Shown one piece after another: positions 50,205 through 62,480 of a DNA stretch of 64,000 nucleotides (position 1 is the stretch's first letter; each line of letters starts with the position of its first letter). The DNA comes from Symbiodinium natans (Eukaryota > Sar > Dinophyceae > Suessiales > Symbiodiniaceae), in the NCBI GenBank assembly GCA_905221605.1, contig CAJNDS010002435.1:534001-598000 (forward strand), in the 5' to 3' direction. The notes below the pieces were generated by a model. That model was given only the letters and a program-made list of their open reading frames with translations, did not search any database and was not told where the DNA came from. The translations under genes and the position numbers were made by a program.

Positions 50205-53200
50205 TCCTCAACTTTCATTTAAGGACACTCACCCAACCCTGACCATCCTTTTGACTGCTCGCTGCAGCGCAAGAATGCCTGTCATGTTGAAGCCTCCGTC
50301 TGAGACTCGACGTTCGATAGAGCCGATAGAGCTGCGCACGCTAGTAGCACCCGAAAGCGAGCGAGAGTGGGAACATTGTGGAGTCATTGCAGCCACGACC
50401 CGAATGTCATGCAAGATTCGCAGACATCTTTGCGTGAACAGAGTTGGCTGGCAGTTGCGGCAGTTGCTCTCTGCCAAGCAGGCGTCTGCAGCCGAGGAGA
50501 TCCAACGGTCCGTGCTGGGCTCGCGACGGCCTTCTGAGCTGCGCGTCACACGTAAGCCAAGGGCGGCTGCCTTTAGGGCCTTAGGGCTGGTGGGTTTGCG
50601 ACGAGGGCTTGGATCCCACGGTATGAGCGAATGCTACTCTGAAAAGCACACAGGCGCTGACCGCGAAGCCAGGTCTCCCGATACATAGTCACATGCACAA
50701 GGTTGCGGGGTAGCTCTCCCTCCATTCTTCCATATTCACCTGGTGAAGCATGGAAGTATCATCCATGCGGGTTAGGAAAGAAGCTTCTTCACTGGGTGTT
50801 GCACGCTGTGGTTGCTACGTGCGTTGCAAGGAACACCTCCTCTCATGAAGCCACGAATTATTGTGCTGGCCAAGCGACTGGGTAGACAGGAGAGGTTGCG
50901 ACAGATTGAGTGCAGCCTACACCATGGGGCGGAGAAGGAGGCCCTTTGCACTGCCCGAGATATGCCCCAACGAGCAAAGCGAAGTATCCACACAGGCCCG
51001 GACTAGGAGCAGGCTATCCAAACTGAAACCTTCAAGGGTGGGTGCAAGATCAATATCTGGAAGGGGTGATGATGGAAGCCTTTGGCCCAGATCATGAGTG
51101 CTGTCGAAGTCATTCACAAGGCCTAGGACTTGGTGCGATGCGGCTGACAGCTTGCGGCGAGATTTTCACCGTGCTTAGTAAGGGATGTCCCAGATGCGAA
51201 TGCCCCACCCCGACTTTCTGCATGCTCAGATTCTTTCTGAAAGTGGTGGGAGAAGCCTTTTGCTTCTGAGGGCAATGCAACGACAACCCAACAAAATGGG
51301 AGCGCAACCGCTCCAGACATTCTAAAAGGCCTCCTGCGGCAGTGTCACTACGCCGGGTACTTCCGAACGCAGCTTGACGAAAGCGAGCTCGCGGACGGAA
51401 GATGCTGTGATGCCCATCAACCGAACCAGCCTCCCTACGCTGGGCACCCCCAAACGCAGCACAACTCGGCAGGCCAATCCGCGCCACCTGCTATATACAC
51501 CGGCTCCAAGAGGTCACTACTCCGCCGCGGGCTCAGCACGGCGGCGCAAAATCGCCCCAACCCGGTGCATCCTTGCCGCCACACAGAGTTGCAGGAGCTC
51601 GGCATGTGCGACCGCCGGCTCCTTCTTGGTCGATATTGCCTTGGTGCGTTCACGAGCACCTGCAGCGTTCGCGTGCGGTGCATCTAACTCACTTCCAGCA
51701 GCTTACCTGCACGTCGACAAGAGACCCAACCAGAAACTGACAATGTTGAAGATATCTTGTCCCACCCTGGAAGGGAATTCTGACTGATTGCCTGCAAACA
51801 TTGCGTGTTCCGCGCTCCCATCATAATGTGCACGCGAGAAGGCAGCATGACAGGAATCCAGTCGGAGGTGAAACGAAGATTGGGTCGAGCACAGTGCACC
51901 TGCTGTATCCGGACTAAGAGAGGCGGACATTGCGCCGGCCATGCATACGTCAACTTGGATGAAAGAAATCTGAGATTGACCAACATGCCATGGGCCTCAA
52001 GACTTCCGCCAGGCATAGACAAGCCTCGAGATGCGCTGAGACTTATACGGTGTAGGCCTAAAAAGAAGAACGCACCGCAGAGGATTGTTGTGTGGCTAAC
52101 GGTCAATAAAGCATATCGGGTGATTACTGGCGATTACCTTGACTTGTGGAAAGTGACACAAGTGACACAGAAGTAGATCAGCGGGAGCGAGGAGGCTGAG
52201 CAGCCTGAGCAGCCCGCAATCTTCGCCAATCTTCGCCACTGAAGTCACGGTTTTCGGCCTGACAGACGTCGGAGACGTCGGAGACGTCGGACTGCAATGC
52301 TGCACTTACCAGTAGTATCCAGTGCCAGGGTTTCACAGCAGCTTGGGCAACAGCAGAGTCTGTGCATGGATCGGATGTGCACTCGGCTTCTGTTCATAAG
52401 CAACCTTTTTTCACCCATGGAGCTGCAGTTGCATCCCAAGAGTGGCTCAAGCATACATCTCACAGTATCTTTAAGCAGCTTATGTCTCGAGAACTCTAAT
52501 GATACTGATGCTATCAGGCATCACGCGCTTCAGCTCAGCGTGGCTTCCTCGAAGAAGCTTGGCACATGGCCGCTCGGCCCGGCGCTTACGAGTAAGAACC
52601 CCCTCGGAACGTATCAGGAGGCAGGGAAGGGTTAAAGCGAAAAGTTCAGGAACTCAGTGTGAAAGGCAGCGCCCTTGAAAGACTCTGCCGGACTCAGTGC
52701 AAGCTACGTCTTGATCAAAGCCTGGCAGCTCTTCCACTGAAGGGCTCCAAGAACACGAACACCCGAAGCTCGCTTCTGATCTGGCAGCTGTTTTGGCTAT
52801 GCAGCCTCTTGTCTTTGCTCCTGGGAACGAAGAGAACGCGATGACTTGCTTTGCAGAGTGTGGCAAAGCGCACAGACCTCCGGCGACAATGGAGGGTTGT
52901 GCTGAATTTGGGTTCCTGATTAGACCCCTGATATTATGCGGCCACAAATTCAGGGCACCCAACAAAGGGAGCTGAATTTAGAGGGCGGCTGCGCAACACC
53001 CCTTGCTAAGCTGATGTCAGTGGCTGCAAGACTGAGGGGGACCTGGGCCACGCATGCCACATGTTGACTCACAAGGTGGGCACCTTGGCGTATCTCCCTG
53101 AAAGAACATTCCTTGCAAGGTATCAAAGAACTCGTAGATACTTCGCGCACCGGACCTTCCTGGAAGCACTGAAGAATCATCTCGGAATCAGCAAGCCTGT

Positions 53201-56200
53201 TCTGAGGGCTTCCGATTCCGGAGTCCTTTGGAGAGTACCACGTGTGAGTGCCAAGGAAAATCGATCCAAGTACAAAGGACAGGGAGAGCAACAAAAGATG
53301 CTCGGGAAGTTCGTGGGCTTCCCCTACCAAAGGCGCAAGCCCAGCTTAGGGTGTGTCGGATCTGAGGACCCATCCAGATCCTCTGAGTGACGTGCTGACC
53401 TAGGGACCTAGGGGCTTATAGTAGGGCCCATGAAGGCACGGCAACAACAATGGGACGGGAGACACGAGGGACGCAGCAGAAGCTCTTTTCCGAGTCAGCT
53501 TCCGTAGCCACAGGGTCGTTAGGAGCCAAAATGCCGCCCAGGGTTGAAGGTTTATGGTTTGGGGCGTTGGGGCTTAGGACAACCCACGATCAGGCCGAAT
53601 GGGTCGGCTGAGGGCAATGGGCTGCAAGGTGCTTTGGGCATGCAGCGGGGCTCACGCGTTTCATCTTTTTAGAAGAGAAGCCCCGCGCGTCCCGGCAAAA
53701 TGCAGCTGCATGACCCCTGTAGCTCGAGATACAGGCCATGCGAAACATGCGAAACCACCGGAAGACAGCTTGTGCACAGCGGACACGCGCTGTTGCCAAC
53801 AGCCCTTAGATGCTGCGCGACAGCTGCTTTCTTAGGCGCCTCGAAGCAGCGGCTCGAAGAAAATTGAACATGCCACGATGTGGGACCCGAGCTGAGGCTT
53901 ACCCGCGAGAGTGGGCGCGGGCACACAGATTCTTGTAGAATAATGACGATAAGGGTCAGTAGACCTGCGACGCCTTCAGTCCTTGCTGAGCTCCACATTG
54001 CGGCGCGGTCTGCATGTCTAGAATCTTAGGAGCATCTTAGGGGCATCTTAGGGGCATCTTTAGGACATCTTAGGTGTGTCTTAGAGTCTTAAACAGTCTG
54101 AGGAGAGGACAGGACGAAGTCTCGGGGGTAAGGAAGTCAAGGCACTGAATCACTGCAGCCGACCGACCCTCGTACCATTTTCACGCAAAGACCGAGGCAT
54201 GTCGCCTAAGAAACCCCAGGAAGGCATGCGAGGCATCCTCGCGTGATCTGCCCCCACAGTGATGACACCTTGAAGCCCGGGCAGGGTCTGAGTCTGTCGA
54301 GATTATCGTTTTGGGGCCATTTTGAACCCACTTCCCTGTGAACCCGAGTACAGATCAGCAGGAGTCGCCGCACTCAGCATCAGCTCCGCATGGGAAAGCA
54401 TCGGGCTTCAGGAGTCGCAAGCAGCTGTGTGGAATGTGCAAAGGCAGCACTTTCCAGGCCCCTGGTGTGGCAAAACGTGGAAGAACGGCTTGCGAATAGG
54501 GTTTAGAAGAATTGTCATGTCGCAATGTAGGGTCCCTAAGGCTTTTCTTCCCAAGAACTCGTGCAGTGTTGAGGTACGTGACAAAATGAAAAGCGCCAGA
54601 ACCACATGAACTATGGCAGGATCACGACAGTGTCTACTACGCATCTGCGCAAGCTTGTCGTCCGCTGCCTTCTTGGGCAACAGTCCACTGGCGGGGTTTA
54701 TATCAAGTTCCTTGCGACCTTGCGACCTTGCGTCTAGAGGACGCGTCTTACACCTGAATCGTCAAAGGATTTCACCGCCCACCTGCCAAGATCTGCTGGT
54801 TCCCTTGAACTATGCAAGCCGTGTGTCGGCACAGGCATATACGGCAGAAGAAGCGCGCAGCACCGGCAAGCCGAGAGTCTCGAAAGATATTCAAGGAGCT
54901 TCGCCCGATCTGCCAGAAGATTCGCATGCCTCGCCGGAGGCTTCCCCGGACGCTTCGCCGGACGCTTCGCCGGGCGCTTCGCCTGTCTCGGTCAGCATTG
55001 CCGCATTTGCCAACGTCACAGGCTTAAGCAGGCTTTGACGGCATTGAATGCTTGGGACGGGTGGTGTGGACTGGCTTCCTGAGATGTTAATGAGTTCATG
55101 GAAAGTCCTGGCCCGCAGAAAGATTTCCTTCGGCTCCTCACACATCCCCCACGTCTTGGGACTAGCGGGGCTGAAAAATGGAGCTGCCAATGCCTGACGT
55201 CCCTGGGAGCTGTCATAACTGCGAAACTCGGCAATTGCGGCGTCTCACCTGACTAGCCCAACTGTCGCCTCACTTGAATGAAATTGTGAGACTGGCACGC
55301 TGGACGCCAGGGAGGGGGCTTGGCGGACCCAAGCTGAGGCCACAAGTGCATCGCCAGTGCGGACTTTGGAACATTCTCGTCAGCCAGACACAGTCTGGAA
55401 TGATACTCCGGCGTCCCGCATGTTCCCGCGAAAACTTCAGCATGGGCCTCAAACCCTTAGCACAGAGGGTGGACATGCATGGAAGGGTCAGGCCCAGGGA
55501 AGTTATCTGGATCAAGTCCGGGGGCCTGACCCCATTGCAGCGATGAAAATCATTAGAATCCTGAAGGCTTGACCCTCCGAGCGACATGTTCAGCAATATG
55601 ACTTTGGATTGGCAAACCACCATGTGCAGGATAAAATCCTGCAGGCGCAGCCCCACGTGCCTCAGGATAAAACATCTAAGCGACTGAATTTAGGGGCCTG
55701 AGCCTCCGATTTTATCCTGGTCGTGTGCGACCCCTGTCCTTGGCAGGGATGTTTCTCGAAAGGACGAAGTCCACAACCCATGCAGGAAAAGCCTTCCGAG
55801 ATACAAGGCGACGGGGATGCCTCTGCAGGATTGGCTTGCCATTGGCTGTAGGGCACACCACGACTATAGCTGCCGTGTAAGACAGGCAGCTGGGCTGAGA
55901 GGGCTGCCAAGCGAGCACAAAGCTTCAAAGCGCTAATGACTTACGCCTTGACCTGTCACATTTCTGGAACGAGCATGTGCGGGTCTAGGCCTTCAGCGCA
56001 ACTACGCGGCTGTGGTTGTGAGCAAATGAAGGTTCCGAAGGCCGAGTGGGACTGGCCTCGCGGCTTCGTCTCCCAGCTTCTGGGATTTGGGTCTTCACAG
56101 CTCGGCCGCCTGAGCGACGCTGGGATGTCACATTCAAAGGCTGGCTCTTCCAAGCACAAGCGCAACACGAACGCCGCGCACCCAAGCTGCGATTCTGACT

Positions 56201-57254
56201 TCGACGAGGCAGGTGGCAGCTCAGGGAGCTCAGGCACGGCTTCTTTCTAGTATGAGCACCCCGCATGCCGCATGTCTTGCAAACATCACGATGTTCGCTG
56301 TGGGGATGTCAGAAAGGCGACCCTACGTTCGGTCTGCTGGGACTGGGAGCTCCTTCCCAAAAGTCTCATGTCACTGTGTGCTGCCTGCCGTCCTGCAACG
56401 CAGCACTGGAAGGAGAGGGGCAGCCTCACAAGGATCATCGTCATTGAAACACAGTCTTTCTTGTTGCCATTGTTGTGAGAAGTATGATGGCTATTGTTCT
56501 GGAGGTGCCATCACAAAAAGAAATCCGCGAATCTATGGGAGTCTGTGGTAAGCTGAGCTCTAAGAAACAACAAATACCCTTAGAATAACATCTCGGGGGA
56601 AAACTTGCATCTACTGCCTGCACACTGCAACAATAGCTGTCCTGAAGTGTTTGGTAGAGAGAGAGAGCCAACCTAAAGTTCCTTGAGGCTTAATATAAAC
56701 TGTGCAACAGTAAGAAAGCAAGTACGTTGGACAACCAATCCAAAGCAGAAGGTGTTGCGAAATATTGCAAACTTGCAGCATTGCTACAGAACAAACAGTG
56801 CATGAAGTACCAGTTTTGATCCTGAAATTTACACACACGTCAGTCCGCATGGCAAGCTCAGTCCCAAGGCACCTCCTCCATAGCAGCAAGCCAATGATGC
56901 CCCAGGAGGAAGCCAGGACATGGCATCGAGCCATGTGTGGAGGCAACGCCATCGAAGAAATTGCCATTCACACAGTATCGGCTTCTATCAATAGCAAGGG
57001 TATCTGGCAATTTAGGGTCCAGGGCTTACAGGGCCTGGGGTTTAGGGTAAGGTGAAATTGCCATTTACACAGTATCGGATCGTAAGGTATCTGGCAAATT
57101 GTTACCATCTCACAATATTGCTTGAGAAAGACCTGCAGAAATGTCAACCACATGCAGTACATGAACCTTGTTTTTTTGAGAGGGAGGGGATAGCTGTTTC
57201 AAGTTGGAACCGAGCTAACGCTTCGATTTACCCCGTGCTCTTGAAGCGAAACAA
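50205..57254. repeat. Tandem array, unit 2 (about 7.05 kb)
   Basis: Second copy of the array unit, head-to-tail with unit 1. It is shorter through deletions, for example around 52.1-52.6 kb. No recognisable gene was found. The near-identical patch is 56029-57253. Confidence 0.85.
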
Positions 57255-58180
57255 TAAGTTTTTGGCGCCCTTCGGAGTGTTATGGTTAGGCGAAAGGGTC
57301 TACGCTCCAATCGTGCTCTGCTTGAGGATGTGTACTGTGCATCTGAGGCTTTCAGGGCATCTAAGGCATCTAAGGCATCTAGCTTTACGTCTGCGCTCCT
57401 GGTCGTCGAAGAATTCGCATGAAACAGCTTCTAGCACGCGAGCACGATCAGCGGCGACCAAAGTCGCCTAAAGCCACCGGAATCGTACCGTCACTGCCAG
57501 CAGCACCAGCACCCAAGCCTGAATCGTCTTTGCCAAAGATGAACAGGCTGCCCTGCGCGTGTGAAAGCGCACTTCTTCAGAACCATGTGCTGGCTAGCTT
57601 CGCAAAAATCTCCCTCAAAATGCTTTGGCTTCATGCGCTTGCACGAAGTTATAGCACACCCCGTCCGGAGAACTTGCGCAAATCCTAGTACAGAAAGGCC
57701 CACACACACACACGAAGCCAGAATTGCCTAGATTTTTCGACCCCCTTGAAGGTCACAGAGTTGCAGCTGCAAGCCTCACGCACACACCGCTTTCTTCTGC
57801 TGCCTAATACACTTCCAGCTCTGCCCCTGCACTTACGCGGCATCGCTTTTTAAGATTAGAGGGACACATGGCGGAGTCGGCGTGACAAGCCTTGGCGGAG
57901 TTGCGGAGTCCTCGCAGATGCCGGCTCCAACCTGCTGTATGCTCAGAAGGGCGGGTGGAAGCCTTTGGCCAGGATGATAAGTGTCGAAGTCATTCACAAG
58001 GCATTCGCGATGCTGCGGCGCTCTTGCGGAACTCTTCAAGAAAAACGCCGCCCTGCTTCTGAGAGCGGCGTGAAGACAAGCCAGCATGGAAGCGCAACCG
58101 GTGCAGACATTCTAAGAGGCCTCCGGTGGCAGCGTCACAACGCCGGGCTTCCAAACGCAGCTTGATGAAAGCGAGCTTGG
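57255..58180. repeat. Tandem array, partial unit 3
   Basis: GTCGAAGTCATTCACAAGGC at 57983 matches 51097 (unit 2) and, diverged, 43572 (unit 1). Much of 57833-58160 is similar to 51030-51390. The stretch 57255-57830 is only weakly alignable, so this unit is truncated and internally deleted. Confidence 0.65.
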
Positions 58181-58967
58181 GACCGGTGCCCAACCCAGCC
58201 TCCCTGTGAAAAACGCAGAGCTCTTTTTCACTTCACGCTTAAGCCATCAAGCACTCTAAACAAGCTTAAAGAAAGCTCAAACCATGCTTTGCCAAGCAAA
58301 CACAAGGTTCCAAACGTGGTTTTTCACACTTATGCAGAGCAAACTCATGGTTCATCCCACATGCAAGACATTATAAGCGCTCACAAGAAAATCAAAAAAC
58401 TTTCTTTTGCAAGCGACTGCACGCAGCCAAAGGTCGAAGTCAAAAAAAAAATTACTACAAGCTGCACGCGCGGCCAGGCTTGGACCAAAAAGAAATGATT
58501 AACTCTTTACAAGCTGCCGAAGACCCATGGCAATTGGCTTCAGTAAATTGCGCTTGTCTTGACAAGTGAACAGAATCACAGGCACAAAAAGAGTTACTTC
58601 TTCTGATCACGGAATGCTGTATCGCAGAAATTCGGGCGGAACGCTTGCAGTGTAGTTGCTGCACCCTTAGCGCCTTCAAAAACATGGTCAAACCCCAGTC
58701 CAGCCCCGTTAAGTGCGCACTTGTCTGGAGACGTAGCAACTTAAAATCCAACACGCTTCAATGTCTTTCTGTTCAAAGTCCAAGCCTGCCAAAACTTCCC
58801 AGCAAACGACTTGCAACCGCAAAAAACGTTAAGTGATTTAGGTGTTTCTTAGAGCTAGCCATTTTGAAGTGTTGAGCACAAGTACTTTGCAGAAATTTGA
58901 TTAAATGCTTGAAGGGAGATATGGACACCAACGGAGCTTTGATAGAATCTACCATTCACCTATGATC
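58181..58967. other. Intergenic, no gene seen
   Basis: AT-richer unique sequence. Open frames of up to 99 codons (58455-58754 minus) have no motif. Confidence 0.5.
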
Positions 58968-58989
58968 CCGTAACCCCCATTGGCTCAAG
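58968..58989 (+). other. Possible relic spliced-leader sequence
   Basis: CCGTAACCCCCATTGGCTCAAG resembles the 22-nt dinoflagellate spliced leader (CCGTAGCCATTTTGGCTCAAG). The first five and last eight bases agree, with small gaps between. Relic leaders mark genomic copies of reverse-transcribed mRNA in dinoflagellates. A chance match is possible. Confidence 0.35.
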
Positions 58990-59031
58990 GCCGCTATGCT
59001 CGAGGTGGTTAAGCCACCAGGGACGCAGTAG

Positions 59032-59868
59032 CTCTCTCTAGGGGAGGTGTTCCAGTTCTCCACTCTGTGGTGGCTACAGGCCCAGTTATGAGAGATGCAT
59101 GAGAATTATGCATTTTGAGAGGCTGTCGATTCTCGGGCCTACGGCCCGGAGCTCGAGCGATCGCAGGGGCTCTAGAATGCTTGCAAAACGGGAATTCGCG
59201 GCTGCCTTGAGGCTGCATGCCAAACAGCCTGCGAGCTGCATGCCAAACAGCCTACGAGCTGACTGCCGAGCGCTTTCCAGCTGCATGCCGAGCGCTTTCG
59301 AGCTGATTGCCAAACAGCCACGAAGGCCTCCGCTACGCCTTGCCAGCGCTCCGAAGCTCCGCCTCCCCTCAGACGCGCGCTAGCGCGCGCTAGCGCGCGA
59401 AGCGCGCAACGGTCCGCTCCCCAGCAGCTTGCGAGCCGACGACTTGCATCCGCTCCGCGGTTTTCGCAGCTTCGATTCCCGGCCTCTATGCCTCGTAAGC
59501 CTTGATGCCCAGCAGGCTTCAATGCCCGGCCTCGATGCCTGGTAGGCTTCAATGCCTCGATGCCTCGCAGGACTTCCGCTCCGCTCGCAAGCACTCCGAA
59601 GCTCCGCCGCGCGCTAGCGCGCGAAGCGCGCACCCAGCAGCTCGCGAGCTGACCCGCAGCTCCGAAGCCCGCCGCGCGCGATGCATCTGCTCTCGAGTCA
59701 CCGCGCAGCTGTTTTGCAAGCACTTTAGAGCCCCTCCGATTGCCAGCTCTGCGGCCTCCAGCCTGCAGAATCGACAGCCTCCCGAAATGCATGATTCTCA
59801 TCGACGTCTCGTAATCAGCCTCATAGCCACCACAGAGTGGAGAACTGGAACACCTCCCCTAGAGAGAG
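59032..59868. mobile_element. 837-bp element with 158-bp terminal inverted repeats
   Basis: The left arm 59032-59189 begins CTCTCTCTAGGGGAGGTGTT. The right arm 59711-59868 is its reverse complement, with roughly 80-85% identity that is highest at the outer 50 bp. The interior has direct repeats, including two copies of a block with CTCCGAAGCTCCGCC followed by GCGCGCTAGCGCGC palindromes (about 59349-59440 and 59588-59654), and several CTGCATGCC(A/G)A units. It has no transposase, so it is a non-autonomous foldback or MITE-type element. No target duplication was identified. Confidence 0.85.
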
Positions 59869-60437
59869 AAAAATCGGATTGATATACAGCCCCGTGAAAT
59901 ATCAATTGCCATCAATCGTGGCGAATGGTTCGTTTCGCGAACCTTTTGTTGCCGTTTTCCAGTCTCTTATCGCCTGAAAGCGTAGCAGGTTCCCGCCTGA
60001 TCGTCCACAAGCTCGATTTCTCTCGTTCTATTTCCCCTTTCAAGCCCGAAGAGCCGATTGACAGAATTGATGGAATTGATGGTCCTCCTGGGTGGTTGGG
60101 CGTTTTTTTATTCTGGGCCTCTATACCTGGCACAAGTTGTCTCTCGGGCACGCTGAGCTGCAGCCCAGGGCCGAGGAACCTCGCTTGCGGGGGGAGGCTC
60201 TGGGTCGCGGCCCGGCGGTCCAGCGAGTGGAGGAGGTACCCGACGCTTAGGGTTCAGATGGGGCCATGCGTAACCCATCGCCTCCTGTGAAGCTCGCGCA
60301 GGCTGGGGAGCCTGGGAGCCGTCCAGGGAATGGGGCGGCTCCGAACACCTCAAACCCCACACCCCTGGGTCTCCGCCCTGGGGAAATGCTGCCCGTTTTT
60401 TTTGCAAGGTCGGAAATCCGACCTTGCTCTGGAAGAA
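59869..60437. other. Intergenic, 3' flank of the polymerase-helicase reading frame
   Basis: A plus-strand open frame at 59925-60290 has no recognisable motif. No poly(A) signal is expected in dinoflagellates and none was looked for. Nothing else seen. Confidence 0.45.
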
Positions 60438-61480
60438 TCACAGGACGCTCAATAGCTCCGAATTGGTGGCCCGACAGCAGCCCATGTAGAGGTGCTTGAG
60501 TGTGAAGTGCGGACTCTCTACATCATAGAGCCACACTCTCCCTCTCAGGGTCAGCCCTTGAACCGAAGCGTAGGTGATGGCGCTGCAAAGCCTGGTGTGC
60601 TTCAGCAGCTCCGGGCCCGCAAAGGACTGGCCGCTCTCCAGGCGCCACCGCCTCCACGGTCAGGAAGGTTCCCTTCTGCACCTTCCGCCCGGCCCCGATG
60701 AGCCGCAGCCCCGGCCAGACCCTCATGGTCTGCGGCGCATTCAGCCCCCCGAGCCTCGTACTGCACCAGCAGGGCATCGGCGGGCGCCAGTCTGCGGTTC
60801 TCTCGCTCGTTGATCTGGAGCCGCTTCGCATGGGAGATGACCAGGCTCACGTCGGGCTCGCCTCGCCTCGGGAAGCGCCGCCGGGCCTCGCGCACTCCCT
60901 CGGGCAGCGGGACCTGCTCGGGCTCGTCCACTCGCAACCAGGTCAGGAACTCGAAGATGCGCTCGTCGAAGCGCCAACGCTCTGAGAGCTCGTGGCACCA
61001 GCCGCCCGCCAGGTCGTGCAGCAGCTGGCTGTCCTTCAGCTCCTTGCAGACTTCTGCGCCTGCGAAGGAATCAAGCACGGCGGGCAATTGCCGAAAGTCT
61101 CCCAAGAGCAGAAAGCGAATCTTCTTGTTCAGGCTCAGACAAGCTATGTCAGCCCACAGAGAAGTGTCGAGCTGCGTCAGCTCTGCGATGACCAGCCACG
61201 TGGCGCTGCAGTGCCCGTCGCGCACGTTTCGCCGCACCCAGTGGTCCGCCGTCTGAGCCCCCAGCCCGACATTTTGCACAGCCGCGTGCGTTTTGGTGAT
61301 GATGTGCACCGTGTTCCCGTGCTCCCGAAGGGCTTCGACGATCTTCTTGGCCAGGTGGGTCTTCCCCGTACCCGGAAAGCCCGTCAGCAGCAGGCTCTCG
61401 CCGTCCAGGCAGTGCTCCACGGGGTCCTCCACTCGGCACGGCGGCTTCGCTCGGATGGGCTCCGCTTCCATGCTGGGCTC
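60438..61480 (-). pseudogene. Superfamily-1 helicase domain (Pif1/RecD-like)
   Basis: Walker A is LLTGFPGTGKTHLAKKI (about 61340-61395). Motif Ia-like ITKTHAAVQN follows. The Walker B position reads WLVIAELTQLD, where a DE would be expected (AE here). Motif III-like FLLLGDFRQLPAV lies at about 61080-61115, then SERWRFDERIF. After two frame changes the C-terminal half reads LCSAITYASVQGLTLRG and HLYMGCCRAT (60440-60580), matching helicase motifs V-VI. The Asp-to-Ala change in Walker B and the frameshifts argue for inactivity. Confidence 0.85.
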
Positions 61481-61589
61481 GCGGTACTGCCCCTTCAGCC
61501 CGGCCACCTCCTCGTAGCGGTACACGGGGGTGCCGTCCCGGTGCGACATCTGCAGCAGCCGCTCCACGGCGGGCCGGTGCTTCTTCGGG

Positions 61590-62250
61590 ACGTCCTGCAT
61601 CACCAGGCAATCGGTCTTGATGCTCTTCAGGTAGCGCTTCGGCACGTCCGCCAAGGCCTGCCGAATCCGGGCCACTGCCACGTACTCGGCTCCCATGATG
61701 TAGTCATGAATAGGTCGGTAGGAACTGTTGGAGAGCAGCTCCGTGACAAAGATGTGATCCCAGTGCCTTCTCCCGGCGGAATCCGTGAAGGTCTGGCGCC
61801 AGCTGCAGCCCTCCCCATCTACCTCATGGTTTGAAGTCTTCATAGAATAAACAAATTCTATTCTGAGGCTGTTGATGGCCAGCTTGGCGTAGTGCTCTTC
61901 CCCCTCCGGCCAGTTCTGCTCCATGCGCTCCAGGACCAGCGCTGGTCGACGTGCGCGGTGGCGTCCAGGCTCCACTTGAAGTGGCTCCACTTGGCCAGCC
62001 CCGCCTCCAGCATGTAGGCGCACGCAGGCTTGGGGTACCACCCTCTCCCCACATAGGGCAGGCGGTCCAGCACGCCCTTGCGGCGGTCGCACGGCAACTC
62101 GACCCAGGTCAGGTCTGCGACGATGCAGTCCAGCGGGGAAAAGACGGGCAGCGGGAAGCGAGCATTTGCTAGGCCGTTCTTTCGGCAGCGGCGCACGTCG
62201 ATGCCCTGGCAGGGGCGGGAGTCGTCCCACTTCTGCAGCTGGAAGACCAA
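61590..62250 (-). pseudogene. Region resembling family-B DNA polymerase palm
   Basis: RLPYVGRGWYPKPACAYML leads to HYAKLAINSLRIEF (near 61868-61895), which resembles PolB motif B (K-x3-N-S-x-Y-G) but lacks the Tyr-Gly. About 90 residues later, SIKTDCLVMQ (near 61598-61625) resembles motif C (D-T-D) with the first Asp replaced by Lys. RPIHDYIMGAEYVAVARIR lies between them. Spacing supports a PolB fold, but the catalytic signature is incomplete. The assignment is inference. Confidence 0.42.
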
Positions 62251-62329
62251 GGGGGCAGCCGAGGCGAGGCCGCATAGTGCTGGTACACAAACCGACAGAA
62301 GCGGCTCTCCAAAGTGGTGCTGTGGTTGC

Positions 62330-62480
62330 CCTCCAGGCTGGTCTTGGTCCGGTGGCACTCCAAGCACAGGGCCTGCAGCTCCAGCTGCTGTCCGGCGAAG
62401 GACTGGGAGACCGGGATGACATGATCGATCTCGAAGGTGCCCAGAGCGATGGGCGCTCCGCACAGCTTGCACATGCCCTG
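62330..62480 (-). pseudogene. HNH endonuclease motif
   Basis: The minus-frame peptide reads MCKLCGAPIALGTFEIDHVI, then LCLECHRTKT and a terminal SNH-like EGNHSTTLESRF. Two CxxC pairs surround the DH of EIDHVIP, the standard HNH nuclease layout with a zinc knuckle. All key residues are present although the surrounding reading frame is broken. Confidence 0.88.
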
